DNA of 64,000 nucleotides from Cepaea nemoralis (GCA_014155875.1 JACEFZ010022384.1:129501-193500); one strand, 5' to 3'. Shown: positions 1-10,351, counted from the first letter of the stretch. Notes: a model not told the origin generated them from the letters alone. A program made the numbers and translations.

Positions 1-200
1 TGATGGTGAATTAATGTGAAACACTGGTGATCGTGTGTGATGATGAATTAATGTGAAACACTGGTGATCGTGTGTGATGGTGAATTAATGTGAAACACTG
101 GTGATCGTGTGTGATGGCGAATTAATGTGAAACACTGGTGATCGTGTGTGATAGTGAATTAATGTGAAACACTGGTGATGGTGTGTGATGGTGAATTAAT
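1..200. repeat. 37 bp tandem repeat, about 5.4 copies
   Basis: The motif AATTAATGTGAAACACTGG recurs at 9, 46, 83, 120, 157 and (partly) 194, a strict 37 bp period with few substitutions. It runs off the left edge of the window. Confidence 0.95.
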
Positions 201-217
201 TTGTTGGATGTGTGCTT

Positions 218-218
<1 letters not shown>

Positions 219-309
<91 letters not shown>

Positions 310-465
310 CTCTCTCTCTTCCTCTCTTCCACCCTCTCTCTCTACTTCTCTGTCTCTTCCTCTCTCTTCTTCTCTCTCTCTGCCACAACTTTGTTCCTTT
401 CTCTCTGTCTTCTCTCTGTCTTCCTCTCTCTCTTCCATGCTCTCTCTCTCTTTCTCACTCTGTGG
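219..465. repeat. (CT)n microsatellite, pure then imperfect
   Basis: An almost uninterrupted CT run to about 305, then CT-rich imperfect sequence to 465. The apparent Ser/Leu and Arg/Glu reading frames across it are artefacts of the dinucleotide. It could serve as a polypyrimidine tract for a possible exon at 471. Confidence 0.95.
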
Positions 466-592
466 ATAAGGACTCCATGGAAAAATGGCCTCCAGCTCTG
501 AAGGTCATTGGTTTATTGTCAGACTCCATCAATCAATTCATGAGAACTCATATTTTTAAAAACTGGGTATCATTGCTTTTACAAATTTTTAG

Positions 593-667
593 CTCTGGCC
601 AACGTTTTCTACAGGTCGTCTGAAAAAGACCAAGCCATATGGGATCAAATGAGACACAATGAAATCT
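593..667 (+). CDS. Exon 1 of the window (spectrin-like part), weak ends
   Basis: Acceptor TTTTTAG at 586-592 follows a T-rich stretch. The peptide begins LANVFYRSSEKDQAIWDQM and is charged and helix-prone. The only GT before the in-frame stop at 678-680 is at 668-669 (ATCT|GTCCTC), a poor donor, but using it gives phase 1, which the next exon needs. A further short exon may lie at about 471-502, after the CT tract (GATAAG acceptor, GAAG|GTCATT donor, phase 1), adding about ten residues; that is weaker still. An alternative is one longer reading frame from 469 to 613, but its phase does not fit exon 2. Confidence 0.4.
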
Positions 668-738
668 GTCCTCTTACATAGAAACACTCTTTGTATACAC
701 ATATTGTGATTTGAAAATGTTGTACAATCTTTGTTCAG

Positions 739-893
739 ATGTGCACAAAAAAGCGCTACTGTTGGAGAGCCAGCTGCATCAGTACATCAACCCCACTCTG
801 GTGACAACCCTGAACAGACGGTCAGCTAAAGCTACTTTTGAAGCTGAGCTCATGTGCAAATTGATTGACAAGCTAAGGAAAGATTCACGCCAG
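739..893 (+). CDS. Exon 2, spectrin-repeat-like helical segment
   Basis: Acceptor TTTGTTCAG|AT at 738/739 and donor CAG|GTAGAT at 893/894. It encodes 51 full codons, starting VHKKALLLESQLHQYI and ending LIDKLRKDSRQ. It is rich in Leu, Lys and Glu with heptad-like spacing and only one proline, as in spectrin-type helices. It ends in phase 0, matching exon 3. The reading frame stays open past the donor to 1010, so a retained-intron form would add about 38 residues and then stop. Confidence 0.75.
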
Positions 894-1030
894 GTAGATA
901 ACACAACTTGGCTATGCTTCACTGACTGCTTTTTATTTCCAGAAATGATGCAGGAACTTTTTGTAGATATTTTAGCCACTTGGAGCTGTTGTGAACATGT
1001 TTTGAAATGAAAACAAGTTCATATAAAGTA

Positions 1031-1190
1031 TACAGGGTGTATTTTTAATGACTGTACAGTGTTTGAAAATATTGCCGGTCCAAGTGTTGTATTTACCTAT
1101 TATGTTGCATGAACTATACAGAGGGTGTATACAAAACTTGGATGGGCAATATTTTCAAACACTGCACAGTCATTAAAAATACACCCTATA
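1031..1190. mobile_element. Mariner-type foldback MITE, copy 1
   Basis: The ends TACAGGGTGTATTTTTAATG and its inverse CATTAAAAATACACCCTATA are arms of a near-perfect inverted repeat of about 70 bp each, around a short centre containing ATTATGTTGCATGAACT. TA-flanked TACAGGGTG ends are typical of mariner-family terminal repeats. Four further copies are in this window. Confidence 0.85.
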
Positions 1191-1894
1191 GAACTCTGGT
1201 ACTAATCACACTTTCAGTTAGTATTGCTGCCGTAAATATTTTTTTAAGTCTTAACGATTCAATGCCAAAGGATAATATATCACCACATGTGACCTCCCAT
1301 TTGGACAGAATCACGATACATCGCCATTCTAGGGTTATCTTGTTATGTGTTTCATTTTGTGACATCTTACACAATTCCTCTGTCATTGCACCTGCTTCTG
1401 TAGTGACAATCATATGATCTCCGTGCTGTTGCTTCCTCTGTCATTGCACCTGCTTCTTTAGTGTCCGATTTATCCGACGTAATCTTTGTACTCACTCTCA
1501 TTACAGAAGATAGCTACATCCCTAGTTGCTACATATCCATGTCGCATGCTTCTCAATTTGTTTCTGCCGCTATGGCTCCAATGTAATGTCTGTTTCATTC
1601 TTGTTCTTTGAGAGAAAATCAGTACCACAACCTTAAGATTTGCCCCATAATTGTAATGGGCTTTACTTGTTGGGGAAACTGTTGAATGAACATGTAACAG
1701 TCATATAACTAGTAATATCCAAAACACACTCTTTGTTATCTTCTCTAAAGAGAGTTCCATTCATGATTTGTGAGTCAGTCAATTAATGATCTCAGGATTT
1801 CCACCATCATTTTAATTGCTATGTTGATGGGGGAAAAACAATAACAGATAGGCTGTACACTCATATTATAAATGATACCCATGACCCTTCTCTA
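1191..1894. other. Intron 2, nothing recognised
   Basis: Unique-looking AT-rich intron sequence. One short direct repeat is visible (CCTCTGTCATTGCACCTGCTT at 1377 and 1434 approximately). No coding or RNA feature seen. Confidence 0.5.
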
Positions 1895-1905
1895 TTTGTT
1901 TCCAG

Positions 1906-2013
1906 TCAGCCTCAGAACCAGAGAAAAGAAAGCGAGTGTGTGAACTGACAATGAAACTGAAAGCTCTGCTGTGTAGACAGAAATGTGAATGGCAGTGTGT
2001 GGGTAGGCTCAAG
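1906..2013 (+). CDS. Exon 3, helical segment
   Basis: Acceptor TTTGTTTCCAG at 1895-1905 and donor AAG|GTCAGG at 2013/2014. It encodes 36 codons, phase 0 at both ends (SASEPEKRKRVCELTMKLK...CVGRLK). Basic and Leu-rich with four cysteines. No known domain recognised; it continues the helical region of exon 2. Confidence 0.75.
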
Positions 2014-2124
2014 GTCAGGCATTCTCATTTTGTATTAACAGTTGCATGTTTTATTAATTTTGATTTTATTCTTTACTAGATTTTATAAGGTTTGTTTTTA
2101 AATGGGGAAAACACAAACTGTAGA

Positions 2125-2215
2125 TTACAGAATTTATTGCCTGGCATATTTTGCTGTGTCTTTTCTGGGCAGATACAGGGGAAAATTCCAGACAATACAT
2201 TGTGCAACCTATTGT
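2125..2215. repeat. Fragment of foldback element 2
   Basis: It contains TTATTGCCTGGCATATTTTG and, about 50 bases on, an inverted CAGACAAT-type partner. The same arm is found at 23150-23405, where the foldback is more complete. Confidence 0.5.
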
Positions 2216-2439
2216 TTGTGTCTGTACTATTTACATTCACAATGAGAAAACTGTTTTTTTGTTGTTGATAAAATATAACACTGTATAAACTGATAACAAA
2301 ATAACGTTTAAGCCTGTATTTTTATGTATTTAGCTTGTATTAATTGTATAAGATGATACACCCCAGCCTGAACTTCGAACCCAGATAAATGCAAAACTAA
2401 GCACATATTTTAAGAGTGATGTTATTGTTTTGTTTTAGA

Positions 2440-2692
2440 GCCTCGCTGGTTTGAGTTGTTCACTCTTGGTTGTACATTGATAATTGAGGCATTGGAGAAC
2501 ATTCTGATGACTGGAAAGATCAGCAGTAGAATGGACATGAATAGACAGAGGCAATCAGAGAATTGATGCTCTAAGATGGTGGCAGTGAGGAATGTCTTCA
2601 GTAGAATTGATTCAGAATGCCAAGGTTCGAGATCTGTGTAGAGACATGAATGCCCGCACCACTTTGCAATGTACATGATGATGATGATGATG
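2440..2692 (+). mobile_element. Retroelement relic, single-copy form of the 23.7 kb array unit
   Basis: It shares TTGATGCTCTAAGATGGTGG, CAGAATGCCAAGG and the ending CACTTTGCAATGTACATGATG with 23705-24170 and 24729-24745. It ends in (ATG)n like other retrotransposon 3' ends here. No intact reading frame. Confidence 0.5.
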
Positions 2693-3229
2693 ACTCAAGA
2701 CTTTGGGATTCGTGTAGACTCAGTTCTATCTCGGTAGACAAGTAATGCATTCATTCTGATTATGATCGTGAGATCTCCAAGCAGTGAATGCCAGATTTGA
2801 GTGCTGCTCGTCTGCCATCATAATGGGGGATTGCTGTGACTCTTGCACAAAATTTGTTGTCTTCTGTAGGTATCATCACAGCATAGACCATGGTTGATCC
2901 TCTCTTAATTTGCCAGACTGCTATCTACCCAGGATGCCCCATGTGGAGTTGAAGAGAGGTCTTGGCTAGTGTGAACCCTAACCTAAAACAGTGAATGCAA
3001 GACTTGGGTGCTGATTGTCTACCAACATCATGGGGAATTTGTGAAGGTTAATGGGTGGTGTTTAGTACAGGAAACCCTGGTGTCCTGAACCTATGTTTGT
3101 AGCAGAATCACCTGGCTTGACGTAACATTCTACCCACAGACACCGACATAAACTGTAATGATATAGAGATGACAGGACATTGGTGCAAACTGCAAAACAG
3201 ACTTTAATCACAAAATTCACCACTCTTAC
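2693..3229. other. Intron sequence with one diverged direct duplication
   Basis: About 50 bp beginning CAGTGAATGCCAGATTTG (2783) recur at about 2990 as CAGTGAATGCAAGACTTGGG, a spacing of about 209. Otherwise nothing recognised. Confidence 0.5.
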
Positions 3230-3425
3230 CTGGCTCTGTGGCAAAGGGGTTACGAATGCAATTCGTAACCCCACATACTGCGTTTGAAACACAGCTGCAG
3301 GCAATTTGGTAACAGACCATCTTGTGTTGGGTTTTTATAAAATGGTGTGAGTGCCGGTCATTCAAAAAACAATGGCAAACTACTGAACGTAAACATGCCA
3401 AGAAATCACAAACAGCCAAAAATAT
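3230..3425 (+). mobile_element. SINE family B copy
   Basis: A GGGGTTACGAATGCAATTCG start, a B-box-like GTTTGAAACAC, then GAGTGCCGGTCATTC and CAATGGCAAACTACTGAACG. The same order is seen at 5155-5402 (reverse), 18540-18750, 57015-57240 and, diverged, 25780-26010. The tRNA-type internal promoter spacing suggests a tRNA-derived SINE. Confidence 0.75.
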
Positions 3426-3745
3426 GCAGTGGTTGACTGTGACGTCCTGTAAATTTTATGCAGCTAAGTTTTAACTACATTTACTCGGCCACTGCTTTGG
3501 CACCTCCAGATCCCAGCCACTTCCTAACTCTGATTTCGAGTTAGTACCTAAGTGTTATTTCGCCTACCATCTCCTGGCGACCCGCCACAGAGTCCTCACA
3601 CTGACAAGTACATATTTCATAGCAATTCTTACGCACCCTGCCCTTCACACATCGCTTTCACAAGCATCCATATATATATATAGACAATTGTCTTACTGGG
3701 CATCAACTTAAACATCTCTCTCTCTTTGTTTTTTTTTTCAACCAG

Positions 3746-3840
3746 GAAACGCTGGCAATTGCTCGGGACATGAAAGGAGTGCTGAAGTTTATATGTCAGC
3801 TCAGCTGTTTGCTTGAGCACTGCAGTGATGCTTCCAGACG
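3746..3840 (+). CDS. Exon 4, helical segment
   Basis: A strong polypyrimidine tract (T10 followed by CAACCAG) ends at 3745, and the donor is CG|GTCAGT at 3840/3841. It starts in phase 0 (ETLAIARDMKGVLKFICQL) and ends in phase 2 after about 31 codons. It is the last part that looks helical; the next exon switches to Pro/Ser/Tyr-rich sequence. Cys-rich (four Cys in about 20 residues). Confidence 0.8.
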
Positions 3841-4580
3841 GTCAGTGATCTTTGCTAGGACACAGAATATGAGATAGATCAGCTGGCCCAAAGTAACATT
3901 GTTCCCCTCCTCCTAAAAGACAATCACAAAACTAGACAGAAAGTTTATCAGTTTTAAGCCAGTTGGCTTTATGTCTACAGTTTGAATATCAGTTATTTTT
4001 ACTTATGTGTTTTAATGATCATCTCTTAAGTATCATCTTCATCAGTAGTTCAGTGTAAAGTAGCCGAGGATAAAGGAGAACCAAAAAATAAGTCCACAAC
4101 TGCAACAGAAATCTTCAAAACTGATGCTGCTGAAGAAGAGAAGCATTATCTTTTTTTCTTTTTGTAGTTCGATACAAAGTAGATCAACAGCCAAGGGATA
4201 AAGAAGAATATCAACAGCTGTGAACCTGGACAGAAATTTTCAATACTAATGTTGCTGATTAAGAGGAAAAAATACAGACTTAAGGTCACATACTTGAAAA
4301 CTAATGAAATGTTTCTTCAGGAATTGCATGTGATAAATATTTATATAAACATATATAACATTTATAACTGTTGAGAAAGCAAAATTAGATACAAAACATA
4401 AAAGTTCAGTTTTGCAGCTTACTAATAAATGTTGAGATCCACTGAAACTCAGACTTAGGATTGTCGTTTGTTGCCTAAGAAGTACATCTGTCTCTCCAAT
4501 TTCATTTTATGGAACATGAATTGTGGTTTTCATGAATTGCCATCATCATCATGATCTCAAGTATGAAATAACCATCTTCA
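3841..4580. other. Intron 4 with a two-copy tandem duplication
   Basis: Segments at about 4043-4148 and 4165-4268 are diverged tandem copies (shared TAGTTC-x-GTA-x-AAAGTAG, GGATAAAG, CAACAGCTG/CAACTGCAAC, GACAGAAAT, GCTGCTGAAGAAGAG/GTTGCTGATTAAGAGG). The rest is AT-rich with no feature seen. Confidence 0.5.
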
Positions 4581-4592
4581 CCTTGCCATTAG

Positions 4593-4693
4593 CTTGACAG
4601 AACGTCCTCCACCTTATGAATACTGCAGTCCCTATGACAGCGGGTCAAAACAGGACTCTTCTGATGCCTTATACGAGGACCTAAAATTAATAG
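4593..4693 (+). CDS. Exon 5, Pro/Tyr/Ser-rich linker
   Basis: Acceptor CCATTAG at 4586-4592 supplies the single base that completes the split Arg codon from exon 4. The donor is ATAG|GTCAGT at 4693/4694. It encodes LTERPPPYEYCSPYDSGSKQ and then an acidic DALYEDLKLI, ending in phase 1. It carries a PPPY sequence, the core of WW-domain ligands (PPxY); whether it is used is unknown. Confidence 0.8.
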
Positions 4694-5154
4694 GTCAGTA
4701 CTGTTACCAGGTTTTTGCTTCATATTTCAGATTGTGTCACCCTCTTCTTTTAGCTAAAGGGTGCTTTAGTAAATGTTTAGTTAGTTGGGCGACGCTTACC
4801 AAACCCAACACCCCACATTGTGCCAACGGCTTCAGGCGGAGGAGCGCAATTGGGAGAATTGAAGCTCCGACAGATGGACAGTTAGAGCATTGCTTTGCTG
4901 ATCCAGCAGCTTCTGCAGCTTGTCTTGTTCCAGACGTATTGGTTTATCTTTCTTCTGGAGTACACTAGACAGGCCGAGAGAGGGATCATGCTGCATGGGC
5001 AACACATGGTCTCTAAATTCAGCCCAGGCTTTGTGTTATGAAGAGGTATAACTCCATTTTACAAACTATCCTCTGTCAAGATGGCAAGGTGCCAGTCAGT
5101 CAGTCAGTCAGTCAGTCAATTAGTTGCATATCTTGTACAGGACGTTAAGTCAAC
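4694..5154. other. Intron 5 start, unidentified sequence and (CAGT)n
   Basis: The exon 5 frame stays open to 4968, but beyond the donor the composition is unlike the gene. A GC-richer block at 4760-5020 may be a dispersed repeat that I cannot name. (CAGT)n lies at about 5092-5120. Confidence 0.4.
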
Positions 5155-5402
5155 CCAAGCATTTTTTTAACTGTTTGTGATTTCTTGACAAGTTTACATT
5201 CAGTAGTTTGCCATTGCTTTCTGAATGACCGGCACTCATGCTATTGTATGAAATACCAGTGCAAGGTGCTTTATAGCTGCATTGCCCACAGCTGTGGTTG
5301 GAACGCGGTATATGGTATTGTGCATTGCATTCGTAACCCCTAGTCACATGTACATTTAAATAATCCACAGTGGCAAAATGGTTAGTGCGATTACATGTCA
5401 AA
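5155..5402 (-). mobile_element. SINE family B copy, reversed
   Basis: Reverse complement of the family B order: TTTGTGATTTCTTGACAAG, CAGTAGTTTGCCATTGCTTT, CGGCACTCATGC, then GCATTCGTAACCCC near the right end. Confidence 0.7.
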
Positions 5403-5867
5403 ATAGAGGTCTGGATTTAATCTTCATGAGAAGCTGGGTGATTTTTCAAACCATCGTGGCTCTGGTTCCAGATGGTATGAATACGAGTACTAATTTTCAG
5501 AAATTTCTAAAAACTGGGATGTATCATGGCCTAGAATAATATATGAAGGCTGCTGCCGAGACTTATCTTCCACCCTTCCCTCAAGTATAGTTTCTAGCAG
5601 CACATTATGTCCCTTAGTGCCCCATATATTTTAGTTGTCTGATCTTGATCTGGATTAGCATTCTCTATTCATTATTTATTTATTTATAATTTGACCTTTC
5701 CATATTCACTTCATGTTTACAAAGATCCATATTTCAACAGTAATAGTGCTTTTTTCTGTTTTTTCATAGTCCACCATTCTGCACCATTTAACAATATAAG
5801 GTTTTTTTTCCATATCCTATTAATATAATAATGACCTGTCATTTACTACACATTAATCTTGTTTTTA

Positions 5868-6034
5868 TAGAGTGTATTTTTATTGACTGCGCAGTTTTTG
5901 AAAATATTGCCGCTCCAAGTTTTGTATTTACCTACTGTGGAGTTCATGCAAACACAATGCAACATAATAGGTAAATATGAAACTTGGAATGGCAATATTG
6001 TGAAAAACTGCAGTCATTAAAAATACACCCTGTA
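5868..6034. mobile_element. Mariner-type foldback MITE, copy 2
   Basis: Inverted arms from TAGAGTGTATTTTTATTGAC to AATACACCCTGTA, centre with GTTCATGCAAACACAATGC. Same family as 1031-1190. Confidence 0.85.
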
Positions 6035-6193
6035 TCTATACAAAGGTGAAAAAAGAGCAACAAAGGTCTTAAATAAAAAAGGACTATCTAAGCATTATGT
6101 ATATTCCATCACGTATCTTGCCTATTGACATGGGAAGTAATTCTTCTCCACATTTTGCAATCTCTAGCAGCATGTATGAATTCATGACTATAT

Positions 6194-6740
6194 GAGGGGG
6201 CTTCAAATGAAAACCTCAAAAGTGTTCTAGAAATGACAATAACCATGCCATTGTCTTGTAACCTGTCAATATTGTTGTTAAGGATGTTAAAAGTATTAAA
6301 CACATAACATCACGGTGCAGACACACACGGTGACGTCATGAGGACAGTTTAAAGATGGCTGCCCCACTTTTAACATGCACCAAAGAGGAGCCGGGTTCTG
6401 TTATCTGTTTTGTGATCAGTGAAACCTATAGAACTTCATCGGCAAATGAATGTCCAGTATGATAATGCATACCTGTCAGTCCAGCAAGTGTATGAGTGGA
6501 GTAAGAAGTTTCAAAACGGCATGTCTTCTGTGACAGACTGTTCACGACTGGGTCAGGCACACCGAGTAGTGACCAAGAGAATTTTTTTTCTACAGAATCC
6601 AAGCACTTTATTGACACTGGAGGACTTGCATTGAACGATACATTTGTTCTTTATGTTTTCAGAATATATTAACACTTCTTCTCTCCCCCCCCCCCCCCCC
6701 CCCCAATAAAAAATTTAAGGTTTTCATTTGGAGCCCCCTA
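6194..6740 (+). mobile_element. Mariner transposase relic, non-autonomous
   Basis: The inverted ends are GGGGGCTTCAAATGAAAACC (left) and GGTTTTCATTTGGAGCCCCC (right). An internal 71-codon frame (6419-6634) reads IELHRQMNVQYDNAYLSVQQ and VYEWSKKFQNG, the N-terminal helix-turn-helix region of mariner-family transposases. The catalytic DDD part is missing. A run of about 20 C at 6685-6704 precedes the right end. Confidence 0.8.
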
Positions 6741-6767
6741 GTATAAATTAATTCCTGCTGGTCATGT

Positions 6768-7330
6768 ATTAGAATCTCATTGTAGCAGATTAAAAAAAAT
6801 TCACCTGGGCTGCCAGTTTGACCCAGCCTAAAATAAAAGTAATAAATGATCATTTAACATGCCGTGTGGCATGCTGGGTAATTTAATAAGTAAAAAGTAA
6901 AATAAAGAACCTTTTTGCATGCCTTACAACTCATCAGGCATATGGTGTCAAGTATTTTAATAAACTAATTGACTATCGATGAGTGACGTGGCCATGCTTT
7001 TTGCCGGTACGTCCTAGGACATTTCTGGTACCTGTTTTAGGCTGTGTTTATCTGGCAGCCCAGGTCAGTTTACAAAAATAAAAATCTGCCTCGATGGGGA
7101 TTTGCCATTAGGCAAACATGCTAGACCTGTACTACTGCTGTTTCCCTGGTCTAAAATTGGCACGAGGAAATATCCTGGGTAATAAAGGGCCACTGAAATG
7201 ATACTGGCCACGTCACCCATCCAGTGCCGATTGCACCATGTATCCGATCTGCCTACAAAGCATGTGAAACTAAGAGTATGTGATGGCCTAACATTTCACA
7301 CTCAAAAGTCATTTCGAAGCATGGGTCTAC
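6768..7330. mobile_element. SINE family A fragments, head-to-tail and inverted
   Basis: Forward fragment 6768-6960 (GGGCTGCCAGTTTGACCCAG), reversed fragment about 6990-7140 (CATTTCTGGTACCTGTTTTAGG, TGCCTCGATGGGGAT) and forward fragment about 7145-7300 (GGCACGAGGAAATATCC, GGCCACGTCACCCATCCAGT). They are pieces of the family seen complete at 8053-8300. Confidence 0.6.
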
Positions 7331-7629
7331 CTCTGCTTTAAATAATGAGCTTTCATAAAACTAAATTTATGGAATGACATGTTTAAAACAAGAGGAAGAA
7401 ATGGCAGGGATCAACCAGCATGAAGATGAACACAGATACCTTTGGCATGACGATGCACGAGGCTAGAGAACTAGCAAGGGATCTAGATACTGTTTGGTGG
7501 GCTGTGAGGAGAATGATCTTCTCCAAAGGACCTGCTTTGTAATGGTGTTGTTAAGTTAATGAAACAAAACAAAAACAACTTGCAAAAAGTCTTCACAATG
7601 CACAACCTGTCATGACAGTAGAATAATTC
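7331..7629. other. Intron 5, weak retroelement debris
   Basis: About 7400-7540 resembles the end of a reverse-transcriptase-type relic (AGGGATCAACCAGCATGAAG), but it is too decayed to assign. Nothing else seen. Confidence 0.3.
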
Positions 7630-7883
7630 TTCAGCACAAACATCTGCTCCATATTCTGTATCTCAGATTCTTCAGCCCTAACATTTGCTGTGATATTCTG
7701 TGTCTCAGATTCTTCAGCCCTAACATTTACTGTAACATTCTGTGTCTCAGATAACCAATGTTCACTCTACCAGTAAGAATAATTCTTCATCACTAACATC
7801 TGCTCTAATATGCTGTGTCTCAGATAATCACCTAACCAGTAAGAATAATTTTTCAGTGCTAACATTTGCTCTAATATTCTCAG
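7630..7883 (+). repeat. Tandem copies of the exon 6 splice acceptor region
   Basis: Five stretches end in TCTCAG|AT or TATTCTCAG|AT, at about 7669, 7711, 7751, 7824 and 7883, each preceded by TTCAG-x-CCTAACATTTGCTNTNATATTCTG-like sequence. After the third and fourth, the first bases of exon 6 are also copied (ATAACCAATGTTCACTCTAC; ATAATCACCTAACC), each followed by CAGTAAGAAT, a potential donor. The last copy is the acceptor that fits the gene's phase. Confidence 0.8.
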
Positions 7884-8028
7884 ATAATCAATGTCCACCT
7901 TACCAGTCTCAGTCGTCACACAGTCAGGTGACCATCTCCCTGTCACTGGACTTCACCTCAGACAGAGAATTTGAAGACAGGTCAAACAGTTCTAATGACA
8001 GCACATGCACCAGGACTTCCACCTACAG
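7884..8028 (+). CDS. Exon 6, Ser/Thr-rich segment
   Basis: Acceptor ATATTCTCAG at 7874-7883 and donor TACAG|GTTTGC at 8028/8029. It starts in phase 1 (G from exon 5 plus AT gives Asp), then encodes NQCPPYQSQSSHSQVTISL and continues with an acidic stretch and many Ser/Thr, 47 full codons, ending in phase 2. Just upstream, the acceptor and the first bases of this exon are repeated in tandem (7630-7883), so several alternative acceptors exist. Confidence 0.8.
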
Positions 8029-8052
8029 GTTTGCTTTGCTTGGTTTGGTTTA

Positions 8053-8300
8053 AGTTAAGGGCCCGCTACAGTAGCGTTGTGGCTAGACACTTGCCTACCA
8101 GCCTGGTGGTTATTGGTTCAAATTCTCATTGAGGCAGATTTTTAAAATTGACTTGGGATCCCCAGTCAACCTAACTAAAGTGGGTACCAGGAAATGAATT
8201 GGGACATAAAGGTGGCCGGTATGATATTGATCACATCATCCCTGGGGTGTCTGTTGGTCTTTATAAATATCAATCTAAAACGATGTGTCCAGTGAACCTT
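8053..8300 (+). mobile_element. SINE family A, most complete copy
   Basis: An A-box-like GTGGCTAGACACTTGCC and a B-box-like GGTTCAAATTCTC, then GAGGCAGATTTTTAAAATTG, GGTACCAGGAAATG and GGCCGGTATGATATTGATCA. This order defines family A here: a tRNA-derived head, a body and an AT-rich tail. Confidence 0.75.
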
Positions 8301-8379
8301 GAGGAATGTAAAAGGATTCTTTCCTTTGCAAGGATCCATTCATTTTTCATCAAGGGTTAATCTCATGATGTGGATCTTA

Positions 8380-8755
8380 TCTCACCTCAACTCGTTCCTC
8401 TTGTACCTTGCGTTGTTGAGGTGAATCATAAACAGTAGGGAGAGTACCCATTTATGGACTTCGTATATCAAGATTTCCATGGACTATTATTCCATCTTTC
8501 CATCGTTTACATGGTCGGTCTCTTCTTCTGGTTCATTTGGTCCATACATCATTGCTCGTTGTGGTATACTGTTAGTTGGTAGCCTAGTTATATGGGTGAA
8601 CCATTTAACTTGCTGTTTTTTAATTAAATCTAACGTTATTATAACCCCCACTTTATTCCTGATTTCATAATTTCTGATTTTTTCTTTCCTTGATACATTG
8701 AGTATTTTTATCAGGATGTGTAATAAGTGCTCCAGTCTCAGCTCACAGATCACAT
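8380..8755 (-). mobile_element. Non-LTR retrotransposon reverse-transcriptase C-terminal relic
   Basis: The reverse frame 8753-8487 reads ILNVSRKEKIRNYEIRNKVG, then QQVKWFTHITRLPTNSIPQ. This is the post-RT region that in many RTE/CR1-like elements ends with W-F-G-H and R-L-P motifs. The same relic lies at 11405-11830. Only the 3' end of the element remains. Confidence 0.75.
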
Positions 8756-8765
8756 AAGGAGAATC

Positions 8766-9240
8766 TCAGCATAGCCATATAAATTTAATTGACTCAACCT
8801 ATACCATGCAACTACGGTTAAATATATAACTTTCATTGACTCTACCTATACCATGCAACTGATTATGGTTAAATATATAAATTTAACTGATACAACCTAT
8901 ACCAGGCAACTGATTATGGTTAAATATCTAATTTTCTGCATCCAGCCTATACCATGCAACTGACAATGGTTAAATATATACATTTCTTTGATTCAACCTA
9001 TACCACGCAGATGACTATGGTTAAATATATAAATTTCACTGACTCAATCTTTACCATGCAGCTGACTGTAGTTAAATATATAAATTTCATTGACTCAGCC
9101 TATACCATGCAACTATGCTTAAATATATAAATTTCATTGATTCAACCTATACCATTCAACCGACTATAATTAAATATATAATTTTCTTGACCCTGCCAAT
9201 ACCAGACAACAGACTCCTGTCAAATATTTAATTTCCTTCT
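8766..9240. repeat. ~55-65 bp tandem repeat, about 8 diverged copies
   Basis: A repeating order of GACTCAACCTATACCATGCA, ACTGATTATGGTTAAATATA and AATTTCATT with indels between copies. High divergence suggests an old array. Confidence 0.85.
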
Positions 9241-9244
9241 CTCA

Positions 9245-9655
9245 TTCTATAACAAGGGAGCCACAGTAGTTTTGTGGCTAGCACGTTTGCCTGACCAGTG
9301 GTTAAGTGTTGGAACACTCTTGAGGCAGGGATTTTAACCAAATTTACCCTTCTCTGGGTCAACCCAGTCTAAAATCAGTACCAGGAATAGTTCTGGAAAG
9401 TAAAAATGGCCGACGTGATATTGACAGCATCATCATGAGAGTACCAGGTGGTCTGTAAAAATATGGGCCTAGCACCATGTACCCAATAGGAAGCTGGGGT
9501 AGCGCAGTGCCGGCACACTTGCCTGCCGACCCAAGGGTCACATGTTAGAATTAATTTCCTGGTGCCCATTTCAGGCTAGTTTAGCTTGGGAGCCCAGTTT
9601 GACAAATTCACCAACACACGACTAATGGGCCAGCAGGTAAGCATTATCATGGTGG
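9245..9655 (+). mobile_element. Two SINE family A copies, second truncated
   Basis: First copy 9245-9488 (GTGGCTAGCACGTTTGCC, GAGGCAGGGATTTTAACC, GTACCAGGAATAGTTCTGG). The second begins at about 9489 (TAGCGCAGTGCCGGCACACT) and is internally deleted. Confidence 0.65.
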
Positions 9656-10197
9656 AGATAATCCATCCATCCATCATGTGCATGTCGATACAAGTGGGCG
9701 GTCATGACTCGCCATTTCACTCGATCACCAGAGTCGTAGATCAGCTCAGTGTTCCTATCTTGATCATGCTATGTGGCCAAGCCATCCAGGTATTTACTTC
9801 TCGGTCTTCCCCTTGGTCTGCTCTGTTTTCGGTCTTCCCCTTGGTCTGCTCCGTTTGATCTTGCCAGTTGTCACCAAATTCTCCAATTCATTTTTTCTCA
9901 TAACATGTCCAAAAAATGTTGACTGTCTGCGTCTAATTTCTCTAATCAATTTACGATTTTCATTTGTTTCCTGTAATACTTGGTCATTGGTTTTTCTGTC
10001 TGTCCATGATATTCTTTGCATTTTCCTCAGAAACCACATTTCCACAGCCATCAGATGTTTTTCAGCTTGACTGCTCATTGTCCACATTTTACATCCATAT
10101 AAAAGTACAAGCACCTCAACAGTCTTTTTCTTATTTCAATTGACATATTTTTATTGGATAGTATGTTTTTCATCTTGCTAAAGGCTACTTTCACCAT
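9655..10197 (-). mobile_element. Non-LTR retrotransposon RT C-terminal relic (family 2)
   Basis: Reverse frame 10114-9794: VLLYGCKMWTMSSQAEKHLM, VEMWFLRKMQRISWTDRKTN, RQSTFFGHVMRKNELENLVT. This is the thumb/C-terminal region of RTE-like reverse transcriptases. The element's 3' end has (ATCC)n at 9661. It is cut at the left of the MITE at 10198; the interrupted text (AAGGCTACTTTCACCATGG) matches 48345-48370. Confidence 0.85.
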
Positions 10198-10351
10198 GGT
10201 ATTTTTAATGACTGTGCAGTGTTTGAAAATATTGCCGGTCCAAGTTTCGTATTTACCTATTATGTTGCATGAACTTTACAGAGGGTGAATAAAAAATACT
10301 TGGACCGGCAATATTTTCAAACACTGCAGAGTCATTAAAAATACACCCTAT
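10198..10351. mobile_element. Mariner-type foldback MITE, copy 3
   Basis: Arms GTATTTTTAATGACTGTGCA and GCAGAGTCATTAAAAATACA; the left end is slightly trimmed. Inserted in the RT relic at 9655-10197. Confidence 0.85.

Noticed and set aside
201..623. 140-codon Ser/Leu protein
   Set aside because: The first part is the CT microsatellite; the remainder (469-613) is open by chance and its phase does not fit exon 2. A shorter exon at 593-667 fits better.
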